A stretch of 64,000 nt of DNA from Rehaibacterium terrae (GCF_014202935.1 NZ_JACHHX010000003.1:62001-126000), one strand, 5' to 3'. Numbered from the stretch's first letter, positions 10,755 to 20,295 are shown. Notes: a model not told the origin generated them from the sequence alone. Program-made: numbers and translations.

Positions 10755-12740
10755 ATGCGCAATCCCCTGATTCCCTTGTTGCTGTCCTTGCTGTCGTTGC
10801 TGTGGCTGGCACCGGCGGGCGCCGCCGACGAGGCCGCGCTGGCCGCGCGGCGCGACGAACTGCGCCACGCGCTGCAGATCGCCGAGCGCGGCTCGCCGGC
10901 GCAGTACGAGGCCGTCGCGAAACGGCTGGCCGACCACCCGCTGTTCCCGTGGCTGGAGTATGCCCGGCTGCGCCGCGATCTGGGCACGGCCACGCCGGGG
11001 CGCGTCGAGGGCTTCCTGCGCCGTTTCGACGGCCAGCCGGCCGCGCAGCTGCTGCGCGAGGCCTGGCTGGGCGAGCTGATCCGCCGCCAGGACTGGCCGC
11101 GCTTTCTCGCCACGTACCGGCCCGACAGCGACCCGACCCGCCGCTGCGCCCACGCCCAGGCGCGCCTGGCCGCCGGCGCCGTCGACGAGGGCTGGCTGAA
11201 AGACGTGGAGGCGCTGTGGCTCAACGGCCGCTCGATGCCCGACCTGTGCGATGCGCCGTTCGCCGAACTGCAACGTCGCGGCCGGCTCACGCCAGAGCTG
11301 CGCTGGCAGCGCATCGAGCTGGCCGCCGAGGCCGGCGAGCTGGGCATCATGCGCTTCCTCGCCCGCGGCCTGCCCGCGGCCGAGGCGGCGCTGGCGCAGG
11401 ACTATGCCGCCTTCGTCGAGAGCCCGCACGAGCGTGCGGCGCGCTGGCCGGCCGATGCGCGCAGCCGCCGGATCGCCATGCACGGGCTGGTGCGCGCCGC
11501 GCGCCGCGATCCGGACGGCGTCGAGGCGCGACTGGCCGCGCTCACGCCGGTGCTCGGACTGGGCGAGGCCGAGCGCGGCCCGGTGCTGTACCAGATCGCG
11601 CTGTGGACGGTGGCCTCGTACGGCGAGGCTTCGGCGCGTCGGCTGGCGGCCGTGCCCGCCTCGGCCTGGGACGCCCGCCTGCACGAATGGCAGGTGCGCG
11701 AGGCGCTGGCGCGCCAGGACGATGCCGCCGCGCTCGCCGCACTGGAACGCATGCCCGAGGCGCAGCGCCGCGACGCCCGCTGGCGTTACTTCGAGGCGCG
11801 CCTGCGCGAACGCCGCGGCGAGCGGGATCTGGCGCATGCGCTGTATGCCGAGGCTGCGCGCGATGCCAGCTTCCATGGCTTCCTCGCCGCCGATCGCTTG
11901 AACCAGCCTTACGCGTTGTGCCCGAAGACGCCGCGGACGCCGGCCGAGATCGCCGCCGAAGTCGCCAGCCACCCGGGCCTGGTGCGCGCCTTCGAGCTGC
12001 GCCGGATCGATCGCCCCGGCTGGGCCGAGCGCGAATGGCGCGCGGCGGTGGCCGGCTTCGACGCCACCCGCCGCATCGAGGCGGTGCGGCTGGCGCGGCG
12101 CCAGTTCTGGCATGACCGCGCGGTGTTCTTCCTCGGCCGCGAGGATCCCGACGAGCTGCGCTACTACCGCCTGCGCTTCCCGCTGAGCTACCCGCGCACG
12201 GTGCGCGCCGAGGCCGAGCGGCACGGGCTGGACCCGGCCGTGGTCGCCGCCGAGATCCGCGCCGAGAGCGCCTGGATGCGCGAGGCCCGTTCGCACGCCG
12301 ACGCCCGCGGCCTGATGCAGGTGCTGCCGGCCACCGGCGCCGCGGTGGCGCGCCGCCACGGCATCGCCTGGGGCGGGCCGGACACCCTGTACCGACCGGT
12401 CACCAACATCCGCATCGGCACCGCCTACCTGCGCGAGATGATCGACCGCCACGACGGCAAGTACTTCCTCGCCATGGCCGCCTACAACGCCGGCCCGGCG
12501 CCGGTGCAGCGCTGGCTGGCGCAGCGGCCCGACCTCGACCCGGACTTCTGGATCGAGACCATCCCCTTCAAGGAAACCCGCGACTACGTCGCCCGCGTGC
12601 TCGCCTTCAGCGTCATCTACGATTGGCGGCTGGGGCAGGAGTCGCCGCCGGTGAGCGAGCGCATGCTGGGACGCGACCCGCCGCCCGACCGCCGCCGCGC
12701 CCACGTCTGTCCGTCGCCCACGGAGTCCATCGCCCCATGA
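10755..12740 (+). CDS. slt: Soluble lytic murein transglycosylase
   Basis: A 661-residue periplasmic enzyme that cleaves the MurNAc-GlcNAc bond with formation of 1,6-anhydroMurNAc. The ATG at 10755 gives a signal peptide (NPLIPLLLSLLSLLWLAPAGA). A long alpha-helical superhelical U/L region covers residues 23-480. The C-terminal goose-lysozyme-like catalytic domain contains AEIRAESAWMREA (catalytic Glu in the ES motif), ARGLMQVLPATG and AYNAGPAPVQRW. Length and order match Slt70. The stop overlaps the next start by 4 bp (ATGA), so the NDUFA9-like gene is probably translationally coupled. Confidence 0.93.
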   Translation: MRNPLIPLLLSLLSLLWLAPAGAADEAALAARRDELRHALQIAERGSPAQYEAVAKRLADHPLFPWLEYARLRRDLGTATPGRVEGFLRRFDGQPAAQLLREAWLGELIRRQDWPRFLATYRPDSDPTRRCAHAQARLAAGAVDEGWLKDVEALWLNGRSMPDLCDAPFAELQRRGRLTPELRWQRIELAAEAGELGIMRFLARGLPAAEAALAQDYAAFVESPHERAARWPADARSRRIAMHGLVRAARRDPDGVEARLAALTPVLGLGEAERGPVLYQIALWTVASYGEASARRLAAVPASAWDARLHEWQVREALARQDDAAALAALERMPEAQRRDARWRYFEARLRERRGERDLAHALYAEAARDASFHGFLAADRLNQPYALCPKTPRTPAEIAAEVASHPGLVRAFELRRIDRPGWAEREWRAAVAGFDATRRIEAVRLARRQFWHDRAVFFLGREDPDELRYYRLRFPLSYPRTVRAEAERHGLDPAVVAAEIRAESAWMREARSHADARGLMQVLPATGAAVARRHGIAWGGPDTLYRPVTNIRIGTAYLREMIDRHDGKYFLAMAAYNAGPAPVQRWLAQRPDLDPDFWIETIPFKETRDYVARVLAFSVIYDWRLGQESPPVSERMLGRDPPPDRRRAHVCPSPTESIAP

Positions 12741-13675
12741 CCTCGCAGCGTATCGTCGTCCTCGGCGGCACCGGCTTCGTCGGCCGCCATCTGGTCCGGC
12801 GCCTGGTCGCCGATGGCCACGCCGTCACCGTGCTCAGCCGCAACAGCGGCAGCCATCACGAGGAAGTCTTCCCGCCGGAAGTGACGCTGCGCGACTGCAA
12901 CGTCTACGACACCGCCGCGCTGGCGCGCGCGCTGCGGGGCGCGGATGCCGCGATCAACCTCGCCGGCATCCTCAACGAGCGCGGCGATTCCGGCCAGGGC
13001 TTCCGGCGCGTCTTCGTCGAGCTCACCGACACCCTGATCGCCGCCTGCCACCAGGCCGGCGTGCGCCGCTTGCTGCAGATGAGCGCGCTCAATGCCGGTC
13101 GCGGCCAGAGCCATTACCTGAAGGCGCGCGGCGAGGCCGAGGCGCGGGTGAAGGCCTCCGGTCTGGACTGGACGATCTTCCAGCCGAGCGTGATCTTCGG
13201 CGAGGGCGACGGGCTGTTCTGCCGTTTCGCCCGCCTGCTCAGGCTGCTGCCGGTGCTGCCGATCGCCCGTGGCGGTGCGAAGTTCGCGCCGGTGTTCGTC
13301 GGCGACGTCGCCGAGGCGTTCCGGCGCGCGCTGCGCGATCGCAAGACCATCGGCCAGGTCTATGAGCTGTACGGGCCGGATGTGTTCACCCTGGCCGAGA
13401 TCGTGCGGATGACCGCGCGCACCCTGGGCCTGAAGCGGCTGGTGATCCCGCTGCCCGACGCGCTCGGCCGGCTGCAGGCGGAGGTGGGCGAATGGCTGCC
13501 GGGCAAGCCGATCAGCCGCGACAACTTCCGTTCGCTGCTGACCGACTCGGTCGGCGGCATCGATGGCCTGCACCGGCTCGGCATCGAGCCCGCGCGGGTG
13601 GCCGACTGGCTGCCGCGCATCCTCGGCGTCGAGGACACCCGCCAGCGCCGTCTCGACCGCTACCGCAGGCAGTGA
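12737..13675 (+). CDS. NAD(P)-binding SDR protein, complex I NDUFA9-like subfamily
   Basis: A 312-residue atypical extended short-chain dehydrogenase. The N-terminal Rossmann motif is [11 protein letters not shown] (residues 9-19). A conserved NLAGIL strand follows, then an [16 protein letters not shown] helix where the usual active-site YxxxK is replaced by HYLKAK-like residues, and [11 protein letters not shown]. This matches the complex-I-NDUFA9-like group found in many proteobacteria, whose members may bind NADPH without strong catalysis or may act on quinone-related substrates. It overlaps slt upstream by 4 bp and is 2 bp from cca downstream, so the three genes look like one transcript. 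Confidence 0.82.
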   Translation: MTSQRIVVLGGTGFVGRHLVRRLVADGHAVTVLSRNSGSHHEEVFPPEVTLRDCNVYDTAALARALRGADAAINLAGILNERGDSGQGFRRVFVELTDTLIAACHQAGVRRLLQMSALNAGRGQSHYLKARGEAEARVKASGLDWTIFQPSVIFGEGDGLFCRFARLLRLLPVLPIARGGAKFAPVFVGDVAEAFRRALRDRKTIGQVYELYGPDVFTLAEIVRMTARTLGLKRLVIPLPDALGRLQAEVGEWLPGKPISRDNFRSLLTDSVGGIDGLHRLGIEPARVADWLPRILGVEDTRQRRLDRYRRQ

Positions 13676-13677
13676 GC

Positions 13678-14904
13678 ATGCGCGCCTACCTCGTCGGTGG
13701 CGCCGTGCGCGACCGCCTGCTCGGGCGCGAGGGCGGCGACCGCGACTGGGTGGTGGTGGGCGCCACGCCGGAGCAGATGCTGGCGCAGGGCTTCAAGCCG
13801 GTCGGGCGGGATTTTCCGGTGTTCCTGCATCCGCGCACCGGCGAGGAGTACGCGCTGGCACGCACCGAGCGCAAATCCGGACGCGGCTATCGTGGCTTCG
13901 TGGTCGATGCCCATCCGGCGGTGACGCTGGAAGAGGATCTCGCCCGCCGCGACCTGACCATCAACGCCATCGCGCAGGACGAGGACGGTACGCTGATCGA
14001 CCCTTACGGCGGCGTGCGCGACATCCAGGCGCGCGTGCTGCGCCATGTCTCGCCGGCCTTCGTCGAGGACCCGGTGCGGCTGCTGCGGGTGGCCCGCTTC
14101 GCCGCCCGCTTGGCGCCGCTCGGCTTCACCGTGGCGCCGGAGACGATGGCGCTGATGGCGCGGATGGTCGCCGACGGCGAGGTCGACCACCTGGTGCCCG
14201 AACGGGTCTGGCAGGAGCTGCGCCGCGCACTGGCCGAGCCGGTGCCCTCGGCCTTCCTCGCCGTGCTGCGCGATTGCGGCGCACTGGCGCGGATCCTGCC
14301 CGAGGTCGATGCCCTCTACGGCGTGCCGCAGCGCGCCGAGTTCCATCCCGAGATCGACGCCGGCGTGCACACCGGGCTGGTCGTGGATATGGCTGCGAAA
14401 CTCGCGCCGGGCGACAGCCTGATCGGCTTCGCCGCCCTGCTGCACGACCTGGGCAAGGCGCTGACCCCGGCCGACGAGTGGCCGCGCCACGTCGGCCACG
14501 AGCAGCGTGGCCTGGCCGCCGTCGACGCCGTCTGCGCGCGGCTGAAGGTGCCGGCCGATCATCGCGAGCTGGCGCGCATCGCCTGTCGCGAACATCTGAA
14601 CCTGCACCGCCTCGACGAGCTGCGGCCGGCCAGCGTCCACGACCTGATCGCCCGCTGCGATGGTTTCCGTCGGCCCGAGCGCATCGCGCAACTGGCGCTG
14701 GTGTGCGAGGCCGACGCCCGCGGCCGCCTCAGCAAGCACGATGAGCCGTACCCGCAGCGCGAACGCCTGCTGGCGCTGCATCGCGCCGCCTTGGCCGTGA
14801 ACGCCCGCGAGCTGGTCGCCGCCGGCGTCAGCGGCCCGGAAGTCGGCAAACGCCTGCGCGAAGCGCGCATCGCCGCGATCCGCGCGGCGATGACCGGGCG
14901 CTGA
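13678..14904 (+). CDS. cca: Multifunctional CCA tRNA nucleotidyltransferase
   Basis: A 408-residue enzyme that adds or repairs the 3'-CCA end of tRNAs using CTP and ATP. The nucleotidyltransferase head has GGAVRD at residues 8-13 and the DRDW metal-binding aspartates. [15 protein letters not shown] and [13 protein letters not shown] complete the class II signature. A C-terminal HD phosphohydrolase domain is present ([11 protein letters not shown] and HEQRG), matching the long gammaproteobacterial bifunctional form with phosphatase and 2'-nucleotidase activities. The start, 2 bp after the upstream stop, was chosen because the family begins directly at the VGGAVRD strand. Confidence 0.95.
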   Translation: MRAYLVGGAVRDRLLGREGGDRDWVVVGATPEQMLAQGFKPVGRDFPVFLHPRTGEEYALARTERKSGRGYRGFVVDAHPAVTLEEDLARRDLTINAIAQDEDGTLIDPYGGVRDIQARVLRHVSPAFVEDPVRLLRVARFAARLAPLGFTVAPETMALMARMVADGEVDHLVPERVWQELRRALAEPVPSAFLAVLRDCGALARILPEVDALYGVPQRAEFHPEIDAGVHTGLVVDMAAKLAPGDSLIGFAALLHDLGKALTPADEWPRHVGHEQRGLAAVDAVCARLKVPADHRELARIACREHLNLHRLDELRPASVHDLIARCDGFRRPERIAQLALVCEADARGRLSKHDEPYPQRERLLALHRAALAVNARELVAAGVSGPEVGKRLREARIAAIRAAMTGR

Positions 14905-14934
14905 TTCCGCCGCGGTGCGCGTCGCGTCCGGCCC

Positions 14935-15321
14935 TTACCGCCACCATCCATCGAAACGCTGCAGCCAGCGCGCCGCGGGGGTGTGGGCGAGGGCGAGGCC
15001 GGCGAGTACGCCGGCCGTGTTGGCCAGCGCATCGAGCAGTTCGAACCGGCGGCTGGCGGTGAGCGCGCCCTGGGCGAATTCCAGCCCGAGACCGAGGGCG
15101 GCCAGCCATACGGCGATGGCGAGCAGCGCGGCGCGCGAGGCGAACAGCTGCACCGCGCCGGCCATCAGCAGGAAATAGGCCAGCACATGGCCGAGCTTGT
15201 CGGAGCCGGGGATGGCCTGCGGCACCGGCGGCGGCGGGGCCAGCGAGACGACGATCACCGTCGCGACCATCGCCAGCCACAGCGCCAGCCACAGGCGTGG
15301 TCGTCGCAGCGCGCGCATCAC
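14935..15321 (-). CDS. VanZ-like family membrane protein
   Basis: A 128-residue protein with four hydrophobic segments. The family hallmarks are GSDKLGHVLAYFLLM, with a His in a membrane-adjacent helix, and the later acidic LGLEFAQG motif. VanZ itself raises teicoplanin resistance by an unknown mechanism. Chromosomal homologues such as this have no established function. Its ATG overlaps the stop of the MidA-type methyltransferase (ATGA at 15318-15321), so the two are probably co-translated. It converges on cca. Confidence 0.85.
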   Translation of the reverse strand: MMRALRRPRLWLALWLAMVATVIVVSLAPPPPVPQAIPGSDKLGHVLAYFLLMAGAVQLFASRAALLAIAVWLAALGLGLEFAQGALTASRRFELLDALANTAGVLAGLALAHTPAARWLQRFDGWWR

Positions 15322-16505
15322 AGGCGGCGCGACAGGTCGCCGAGCGCGAACGCGGCGCCTAGCGTCACGCCACGGACGAAGCCCATCACCTGGAAGCGCT
15401 CGCCCATTTCGCCAGGCAAGGTCAGGCGCTTGATCTCCTGGCGGCGGCGATGGCGTTCGATCTCATCGGGCAGCGTCTCGATGGCGGCGATGCGGCCTTG
15501 CAGCCCGTTGCCGATCAGGAAGTTGGCCTGCGAGCAGTAGCCGGCGAAATCGAAGCCGGCGCCGAGGCCGGCCTCGGCCAATGCGGTGAAATCGACGAAG
15601 GCGGTGAGGTCCTGCAGCCCGGGCAGCCGGTACGGGTCGGTGTGGGCGCGGTGGCGGTAGTGGCAGACCAGCGTGCCATCGCGCCGCTCGGGCAGGTAGT
15701 ACTCCGCGCGCGGGTAGCCGTAGTCGACGAACAGCATCGCGCCGGCCTCGATCATGCCGCCCACCGCCTGCAGCCAGTACGGCAGTTGCGGCAGGATCTC
15801 CGAGCGGTAGCCCTCGGCGAACGGCGCCTCCAGATAGGCCTCGACGTGGCGGACCGCGCCGGCCACCAGTGCGTCGGCAGGACGGTCGACGCGGATGAAG
15901 CCGCCGTGTTCGTCGAGTGCGACATGCTCCTCATACACCTCGCCGCCGTGGATGCTGAAGCGTGGTGTCGGCAGCGCGTCGAGCACCTCGTTGGCGAACA
16001 GCACGCCGCGCCAGTGCGCCTGCGGCGGACCGTCGAGCCAGTGCAGACGCGCGGACAGTGCCGCCGGCAGCGATCCGGTCAAGCGCTCGCGCTGGCGCGC
16101 GCGCAGGTCGGCGCTGGGTTCGAGGATGGCGTAGCGCGCCGGCAGCGCGTCGAGTTCGGCCAGGCGGCGCAGTGCGGCCTCGGCGAAGGCGCCGCTGCCG
16201 CCGCCCAGTTCGAGGAATTCGGCCTGCGGGCCGAGCGTGCGCAGCACCGGGGCCATCGCCTCGGCCACGCACTCGGCGAAGGTCGGGCCGAGCTCGGGCG
16301 CGGTGACGAAGTCGCCGCTCTCGCCGAACTTGGTCGCGCCGGCACTGTAGTAACCCAGGCCCGGCGCGTACAGGGCCAGCTCCATGAAGCGCGAGAACGG
16401 GATGGCGCCGCCGGCGGCGGCGATCTCGGCGCGGATCAGCGCCGCCAGGCGGTCGCTGTGGGCGCGTGCGGCGGCATCGGGCTCGGGCAGGGCGGTAGCG
16501 GTCAT
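15318..16505 (-). CDS. MidA/NDUFAF7-type SAM-dependent methyltransferase
   Basis: A 395-residue class I methyltransferase. The N-terminal IPFSRFMELALYAPGLGYYS block and the SAM-binding FLELGGGSGAFAE loop are the conserved features of COG1565. Further support comes from LFANEVLDALP and MLFVDYGYPRAEYY. Mitochondrial members (NDUFAF7) dimethylate an arginine of a complex I subunit during assembly. The bacterial role is less certain but may be similar. ATG 16505 was chosen because the conserved region starts about 20 residues later; an upstream extension is arginine-rich and unlike the family. Confidence 0.87.
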   Translation of the reverse strand: MTATALPEPDAAARAHSDRLAALIRAEIAAAGGAIPFSRFMELALYAPGLGYYSAGATKFGESGDFVTAPELGPTFAECVAEAMAPVLRTLGPQAEFLELGGGSGAFAEAALRRLAELDALPARYAILEPSADLRARQRERLTGSLPAALSARLHWLDGPPQAHWRGVLFANEVLDALPTPRFSIHGGEVYEEHVALDEHGGFIRVDRPADALVAGAVRHVEAYLEAPFAEGYRSEILPQLPYWLQAVGGMIEAGAMLFVDYGYPRAEYYLPERRDGTLVCHYRHRAHTDPYRLPGLQDLTAFVDFTALAEAGLGAGFDFAGYCSQANFLIGNGLQGRIAAIETLPDEIERHRRRQEIKRLTLPGEMGERFQVMGFVRGVTLGAAFALGDLSRRL

Positions 16506-16705
16506 CGGCGGGTCGTGGGCGTGCGAGCGGGCAGGATACCGGCAAACCGCCGCATCGCGATCATCCGTGGCAGGCCTGATGCGGTGGCCTTCCGCGTTCA
16601 ACCTTCCCGTGGCGGTCGGCCGCATCATGCGCCGCTCGTGCCGGGGCGGGAGCCGGGGCGTACAATGGGCGATTGGATGGTCTTGGGTTCGCCATGCCGT
16701 GCAGG

Positions 16706-16733
16706 CGCGTCCCGATTCCCGATTCCCGAACCC
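16706..16733. repeat. CCCGATTCCC direct-repeat element
   Basis: This is a short tandem of CCGATTCC-type units in the leader of the glutaredoxin-rhodanese gene. It is the reverse complement of the GGGAATCGG units found in the hairpins after the TPR gene, around 18.1 kb and before ftsE. Function is unknown. In related genomes such short A/T-containing GC repeats are scattered in gaps. Confidence 0.45.
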
Positions 16734-16746
16734 CAGGAGCTCCCCC

Positions 16747-17673
16747 ATGTCCCTCGACCCCGCCCTGCGCGCCCGCATCGACGCGCTGCTCACCGACCAC
16801 CGCGTCGTCCTGTTCATGAAGGGCGACCCGTCCGCGCCGCGCTGCGGTTTCTCGGCCAAGGCCGCCGGCATCCTCGATGGCCTGGGCGTGGAGTACGCCA
16901 GCGTCGACGTGCTGCAGGACCCGGAGATCCGCGAGGGCATCAAGCTCTACGGCAGCTGGCCGACCATCCCGCAGCTGTACGTCGAGCGCGAGCTGGTCGG
17001 CGGCAGCGACATCATCGAGCAGCTGCTCAACAGCGGCGAGCTGCATGAGCTGCTCGGCCTGCCCAAGCCGGACCGCACCGCGCCGACCCTGCACGTCACC
17101 GCCGCCGCCGCCGCCGCGATCCGCAACGCGCTGGCCAACAGCGATCCGGGGCTGGGCCTGCACCTGTCGGTCGATCCGCGCTTCAACGCCCAGTTCCAGC
17201 TCAAGCCGGTGACCGGGCAGGAGATCGTCGCCGAGGCCGCCGGCATCCGCTTCCATCTGGACCTTGCCAGCGCGCCGCGCGCCAACGGCATCGAGATCGA
17301 CTGGGTCGAGGACATGCGCGGCGCCGGCCTGTCGATCCGCAACCCGAACGCGCCGCCGCCGGTGCAGCCGATCGAGGTCGAGGCGCTGCGCGACCGTCTC
17401 GCCGCCGGCGACATCACCGTGATCGACGTGCGTCCGGCCGAGGCCCGCGCCTTGGCTCCGTTCCCGGGTGCCGAGGTGCTGGACGAGGACAGCCGCGCCC
17501 GTCTCGCCGCGCTGCCCAAGGACCGCGCGCTGGCCTTCCTCTGCCATCACGGCCATTCCAGCCGCCAGGCGGCCGAGCATTTCCGCGGGCTGGGCTTCCG
17601 CAACCTGTACAACGTCGAGGGCGGTATCGACGCCTGGTCGCAGCGCATCGACCCGTCGGTGCCACGGTACTGA
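16747..17673 (+). CDS. CGFS monothiol glutaredoxin fused to a cysteine-less A-type-carrier-like domain and a rhodanese
   Basis: A 308-residue cytoplasmic protein with three parts. Residues 1-107 are a Grx4/GrxD-like monothiol glutaredoxin with active site C33-G-F-S, the class that binds [2Fe-2S] clusters with glutathione. Residues about 112-203 resemble the IscA/HesB (A-type carrier) fold (HVTAAAAAAIRNAL, FQLKPV, IEIDWVEDM) but contain none of its cluster-binding cysteines. Residues 207-308 are a rhodanese domain with an intact active-site C266-H-H-G-H-S-S. A Fe-S trafficking or sulfur-transfer role is a reasonable inference. The fusion is known in xanthomonads as an extended Grx4 protein, but its mechanism is not settled. 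The gene is monocistronic, with an SD-like AGGAG upstream. Confidence 0.88.
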   Translation: MSLDPALRARIDALLTDHRVVLFMKGDPSAPRCGFSAKAAGILDGLGVEYASVDVLQDPEIREGIKLYGSWPTIPQLYVERELVGGSDIIEQLLNSGELHELLGLPKPDRTAPTLHVTAAAAAAIRNALANSDPGLGLHLSVDPRFNAQFQLKPVTGQEIVAEAAGIRFHLDLASAPRANGIEIDWVEDMRGAGLSIRNPNAPPPVQPIEVEALRDRLAAGDITVIDVRPAEARALAPFPGAEVLDEDSRARLAALPKDRALAFLCHHGHSSRQAAEHFRGLGFRNLYNVEGGIDAWSQRIDPSVPRY

Positions 17674-17736
17674 GCGCGGCGGCGGTTTGGTGTCGCCGCG
17701 GCATTTGCGCTAGCTTCGTCTCCGGAGCCATACGGA

Positions 17737-17760
17737 TCGGCACGGCAGGTACCGTGCCGA
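17737..17760 (+). other. Perfect 9-bp inverted repeat
   Basis: Arms 17737-17745 and 17752-17760 are perfect complements around a 6-nt loop. The repeat sits 64 bp after the glutaredoxin fusion gene and 24 bp before the small lipoprotein gene. No T-tract follows. It could be a factor-dependent terminator, an RNA hairpin in the 5' leader, or an operator. Confidence 0.45.
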
Positions 17761-17784
17761 CCGTCCAACGAGGTGAGGGGCACG

Positions 17785-18090
17785 ATGCGCACGATGTTGC
17801 TGTTGCTGCTGGCCGCGCTGCTGGCCGGCTGTGGAGGCCGCAGCGCCGACGCTTGGGCGGTGTGCGAGGCCGCCATCGCCGAGCGCCTGGCCGGCAAGAC
17901 CTACCGGCTCGATCCCAAGGCCATCCGGGCCAGCGCCCGCGAGGAGGGCGAAAACGTGCTGGTCCTGAGCGGCGAGGTCGTGCTCGACCCGGGCATGACC
18001 CACGAGCAGCGGCAGACCCTGGAGTGCAAGGCCCGCTTCACGCCGGGGCAGGCCAGGCCGGACGTGATTTCGCTCAACTTCGTCTGGTAG
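17785..18090 (+). CDS. Small hypothetical lipoprotein
   Basis: A 101-residue protein with a lipoprotein signal peptide (TMLLLLLAALLAGCGG, lipobox LAGC). ATG 17785 is preferred over an in-frame GTG at 17773 because the purine-rich AGGTGAGGGG stretch then serves as its ribosome-binding site. The mature part has two cysteines (AVCEAAIAE and TLECKARF) that could form a disulfide, and a short beta-rich core. I do not recognise the family. The protein is probably anchored in a membrane facing the periplasm. Confidence 0.65.
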   Translation: MRTMLLLLLAALLAGCGGRSADAWAVCEAAIAERLAGKTYRLDPKAIRASAREEGENVLVLSGEVVLDPGMTHEQRQTLECKARFTPGQARPDVISLNFVW

Positions 18091-18095
18091 CAGGG

Positions 18096-18182
18096 CGGGA
18101 ACCGGAAACCGGAAGAGCGGGGCGTGGGGTGTTCCGACCGAGCACGCGCAGCGCGCGGCCCATTTCCGGTGTCCGATTTCCG
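18096..18182. repeat. Inverted GGGAACCGG/CCGATTTCC element between convergent genes
   Basis: Related units GGGAACCGGAAACCGG (from 18096) and TTTCCGGTGTCCGATTTCCG (to 18182) face each other across about 45 bp. They lie between the small lipoprotein gene and the oppositely oriented SGNH hydrolase gene. The layout parallels the inverted repeat at 1916-1990, so it probably acts as a bidirectional terminator. Confidence 0.5.
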
Positions 18183-18186
18183 AGGC

Positions 18187-18885
18187 TCAGCGCCGCGACA
18201 GCAATCGCCGTGCGACCGGCAGCGCCAGCGCCGTCCACTCGCGGTACATCGCCGCCGACGGGTGCAGGCCGTCCTCGGCCACCATCGCCGCCTCGGCGCC
18301 GCGCGCGCGGCTCACCGGCGTCACGTCCACCCAGGCCACGCCGCGTGTTTCGCTTTCCTCGCGGTTGACCGCGTTGTAGGCGTCCAGCTCGGCCGACACA
18401 CGCGCCAGATCGCGGCCGCTGGCCTGGCCGAACGGCGTCGCGCCCCAGTCCGGGATCGACAGCACCAGCACGCGGTCGGCGCGGCCGCCGGCCAAGGCGA
18501 TGGCGCGCTTGAGCAGGGCGGCGAACTGCGCGCGGTACTCCTCCACGTCGCGGCCACGGTACTGGTTGTTGACGCCGATCAGCAGCGAGACGAAGCCGTA
18601 TTCGCCGATCGGCTCGGCAGCGTCCATCGCCGCGCTCAGCTCGTCGGTGGTCCAGCCGGTGGTGGCGATGATCCGCGGCGGCGCCAGCGCGATGCCCTCG
18701 GCGCGCAGCGCGGCGGCGAGCTGCACCGGCCAGCGGTCGTCCTCGGCCACCGCCTCGCCGATGGTGTAGCTGTCGCCGAGGGCCAGGTAGCCGATGGCCT
18801 CGTCGGCGAGCGCGGGCGTCGTGGTCATGGTCAGCAGCAGCAGATGGCGAAAAAACACGGGCAGGCTCCCCGCATCAGGCGACAT
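18187..18885 (-). CDS. Exported SGNH/GDSL hydrolase
   Basis: A 232-residue protein with a signal peptide (FFRHLLLLTMTTTPALA) and the SGNH blocks. Block I is GDSY with the nucleophilic Ser, block III is GVNNQ, and block V is DGLHPS, which supplies the catalytic Asp/His pair. Family members are esterases, lipases or carbohydrate deacetylases acting in the periplasm or outside the cell. Nothing here fixes the substrate. The start overlaps the end of the aminotransferase gene by 11 bp on the same strand, which suggests co-transcription. Confidence 0.87.
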   Translation of the reverse strand: MSPDAGSLPVFFRHLLLLTMTTTPALADEAIGYLALGDSYTIGEAVAEDDRWPVQLAAALRAEGIALAPPRIIATTGWTTDELSAAMDAAEPIGEYGFVSLLIGVNNQYRGRDVEEYRAQFAALLKRAIALAGGRADRVLVLSIPDWGATPFGQASGRDLARVSAELDAYNAVNREESETRGVAWVDVTPVSRARGAEAAMVAEDGLHPSAAMYREWTALALPVARRLLSRR

Positions 18886-20119
18886 GGCGCGCGGTCTGGC
18901 GTTCGGCGTGACGGGCGAGGGCGCGCTCGATGCGCCGGAACACTTCGCGCACGGTGTCGGCCTCGGGCAACAGCGTCACCCGGAAGTGATGGCGGTAGGG
19001 CACGTTGAAGCTGGAGCCGGGCACGATCAGCACGTCTTCTTCCTCCAGCAGCTCGACCGCGAAGCGGTGGTCGTCGAAACCGCGCAGCGCCTCGGTGTCG
19101 ACCGCCGGGAAGGCATACAGCGCACCCTGCGGCGGCACCAGCGCGAGGAAGTCGCTGGCGGCGCAGCTGTCGATCACCGCACGGCGCGATTCATACAGCC
19201 GGCCACCGGGTGCGGTGAGCGCGGTGATGGTGTCCGGGCCGGTCAGCGCGGCGGCCACGGCGAACTGGCCGGGCACGTTGGCGCACAGGCGCAGCGCGCC
19301 GAGCAGGTCGAGCGCGTGGTGGTATTCGCCGATCCGCAGCGGGTCGCCGGACAGCAGTGCCCAGCCGACCCGCCAGCCGCAGGCGCGGTGCACCTTCGAC
19401 AGCCCGCCGAAGCTCAGGCAGGGCAGGTCGTCGGCCAGCGGCGCCAGCGGCTGGAAGGCGGCACCGTCGTAGAGGATGCCGTCGTAGATCTCGTCGGCCA
19501 TCAGCAGCAGGTCGTGCTTCGCCGCGATGGCGACCAGGCGTTCGAGCAGTGCGCGCGGGTAGCTGGCGCCGGTGGGGTTGTTCGGGTTGATCAGCACCAG
19601 CGCGCGGGTGCGCGAGCTCACCAGCGATTCGATCTCGTCCGGGTCGGGCAGGAAGCCGTTGCCGGCCTCACAGCGGTAGTAGACCGGCCGGCCGTCGTTG
19701 AGGATGGTGGCGGCGCTCCACAGCGGGTAGTCGGGGCTGGGCAGCAGCACCTCGTCGCCGGGATTGAGCAGGGCGCGCAGGCTCAGATCGATCAGTTCGC
19801 TGACGCCATTGCCGACGAAGACCCGTTCCGGCGTGGCGCCATGCACGCCGCGGGCGCGGTGCTGGGCGGCGATCGCCTCGCGCGCGGCCGGCAGACCTTG
19901 CTGGTGGGTGTAGGGATCACTTTCGGCGAGGTGTTCGGCGATGGCGCGTTGCAGGTGCTCGGGGGCGCGGAAGCCGAACGCGCCGGGGTTGCCGATGTTG
20001 AGCTTGATCAGCCGGCGGCCCTGCGCTTCCAGTTCGCGGGCGCGGCGGGCCAGCTCGCCGCGGATTTCATAACGGACTTCGCCGAGGCGGGCGCGGGTGG
20101 GGACGGGCGGATGGTTCAT
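18875..20119 (-). CDS. PLP-dependent aminotransferase, class I (AlaA-like)
   Basis: A 414-residue cytoplasmic fold-type I aminotransferase. Visible features are LIKLNIGNPGAFGF (substrate loop), VFVGNGVSELIDLSLRALL, LLPSPDYPLW, INPNNPTGASY, ADEIYDGILYDG, and the PLP lysine in SFGGLSKVHRACGWRVGW. The YDG and SKVHRACGWRVGW segments fit the alanine aminotransferase AlaA group, which makes L-alanine from pyruvate and glutamate. Exact substrate preference is inferred. It is divergent from rsgA. Confidence 0.88.
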   Translation of the reverse strand: MNHPPVPTRARLGEVRYEIRGELARRARELEAQGRRLIKLNIGNPGAFGFRAPEHLQRAIAEHLAESDPYTHQQGLPAAREAIAAQHRARGVHGATPERVFVGNGVSELIDLSLRALLNPGDEVLLPSPDYPLWSAATILNDGRPVYYRCEAGNGFLPDPDEIESLVSSRTRALVLINPNNPTGASYPRALLERLVAIAAKHDLLLMADEIYDGILYDGAAFQPLAPLADDLPCLSFGGLSKVHRACGWRVGWALLSGDPLRIGEYHHALDLLGALRLCANVPGQFAVAAALTGPDTITALTAPGGRLYESRRAVIDSCAASDFLALVPPQGALYAFPAVDTEALRGFDDHRFAVELLEEEDVLIVPGSSFNVPYRHHFRVTLLPEADTVREVFRRIERALARHAERQTARHVA

Positions 20120-20295
20120 GCGGCGGGGGCGGGGCGCGGGATTCCGCGCAGCCTAGCCGAAACCGCGGCGGCGGTCAGTGCCCGGTCGCGCCGTCCCGCG
20201 CGGCCGCCCCGGCAATAGTCCGCGGTCCCGGCACCGGACCCCGGTCCGCGCGGTACCCTTGTGCCATCTCCGACCTCCATCTGCGTACCCGGCCC

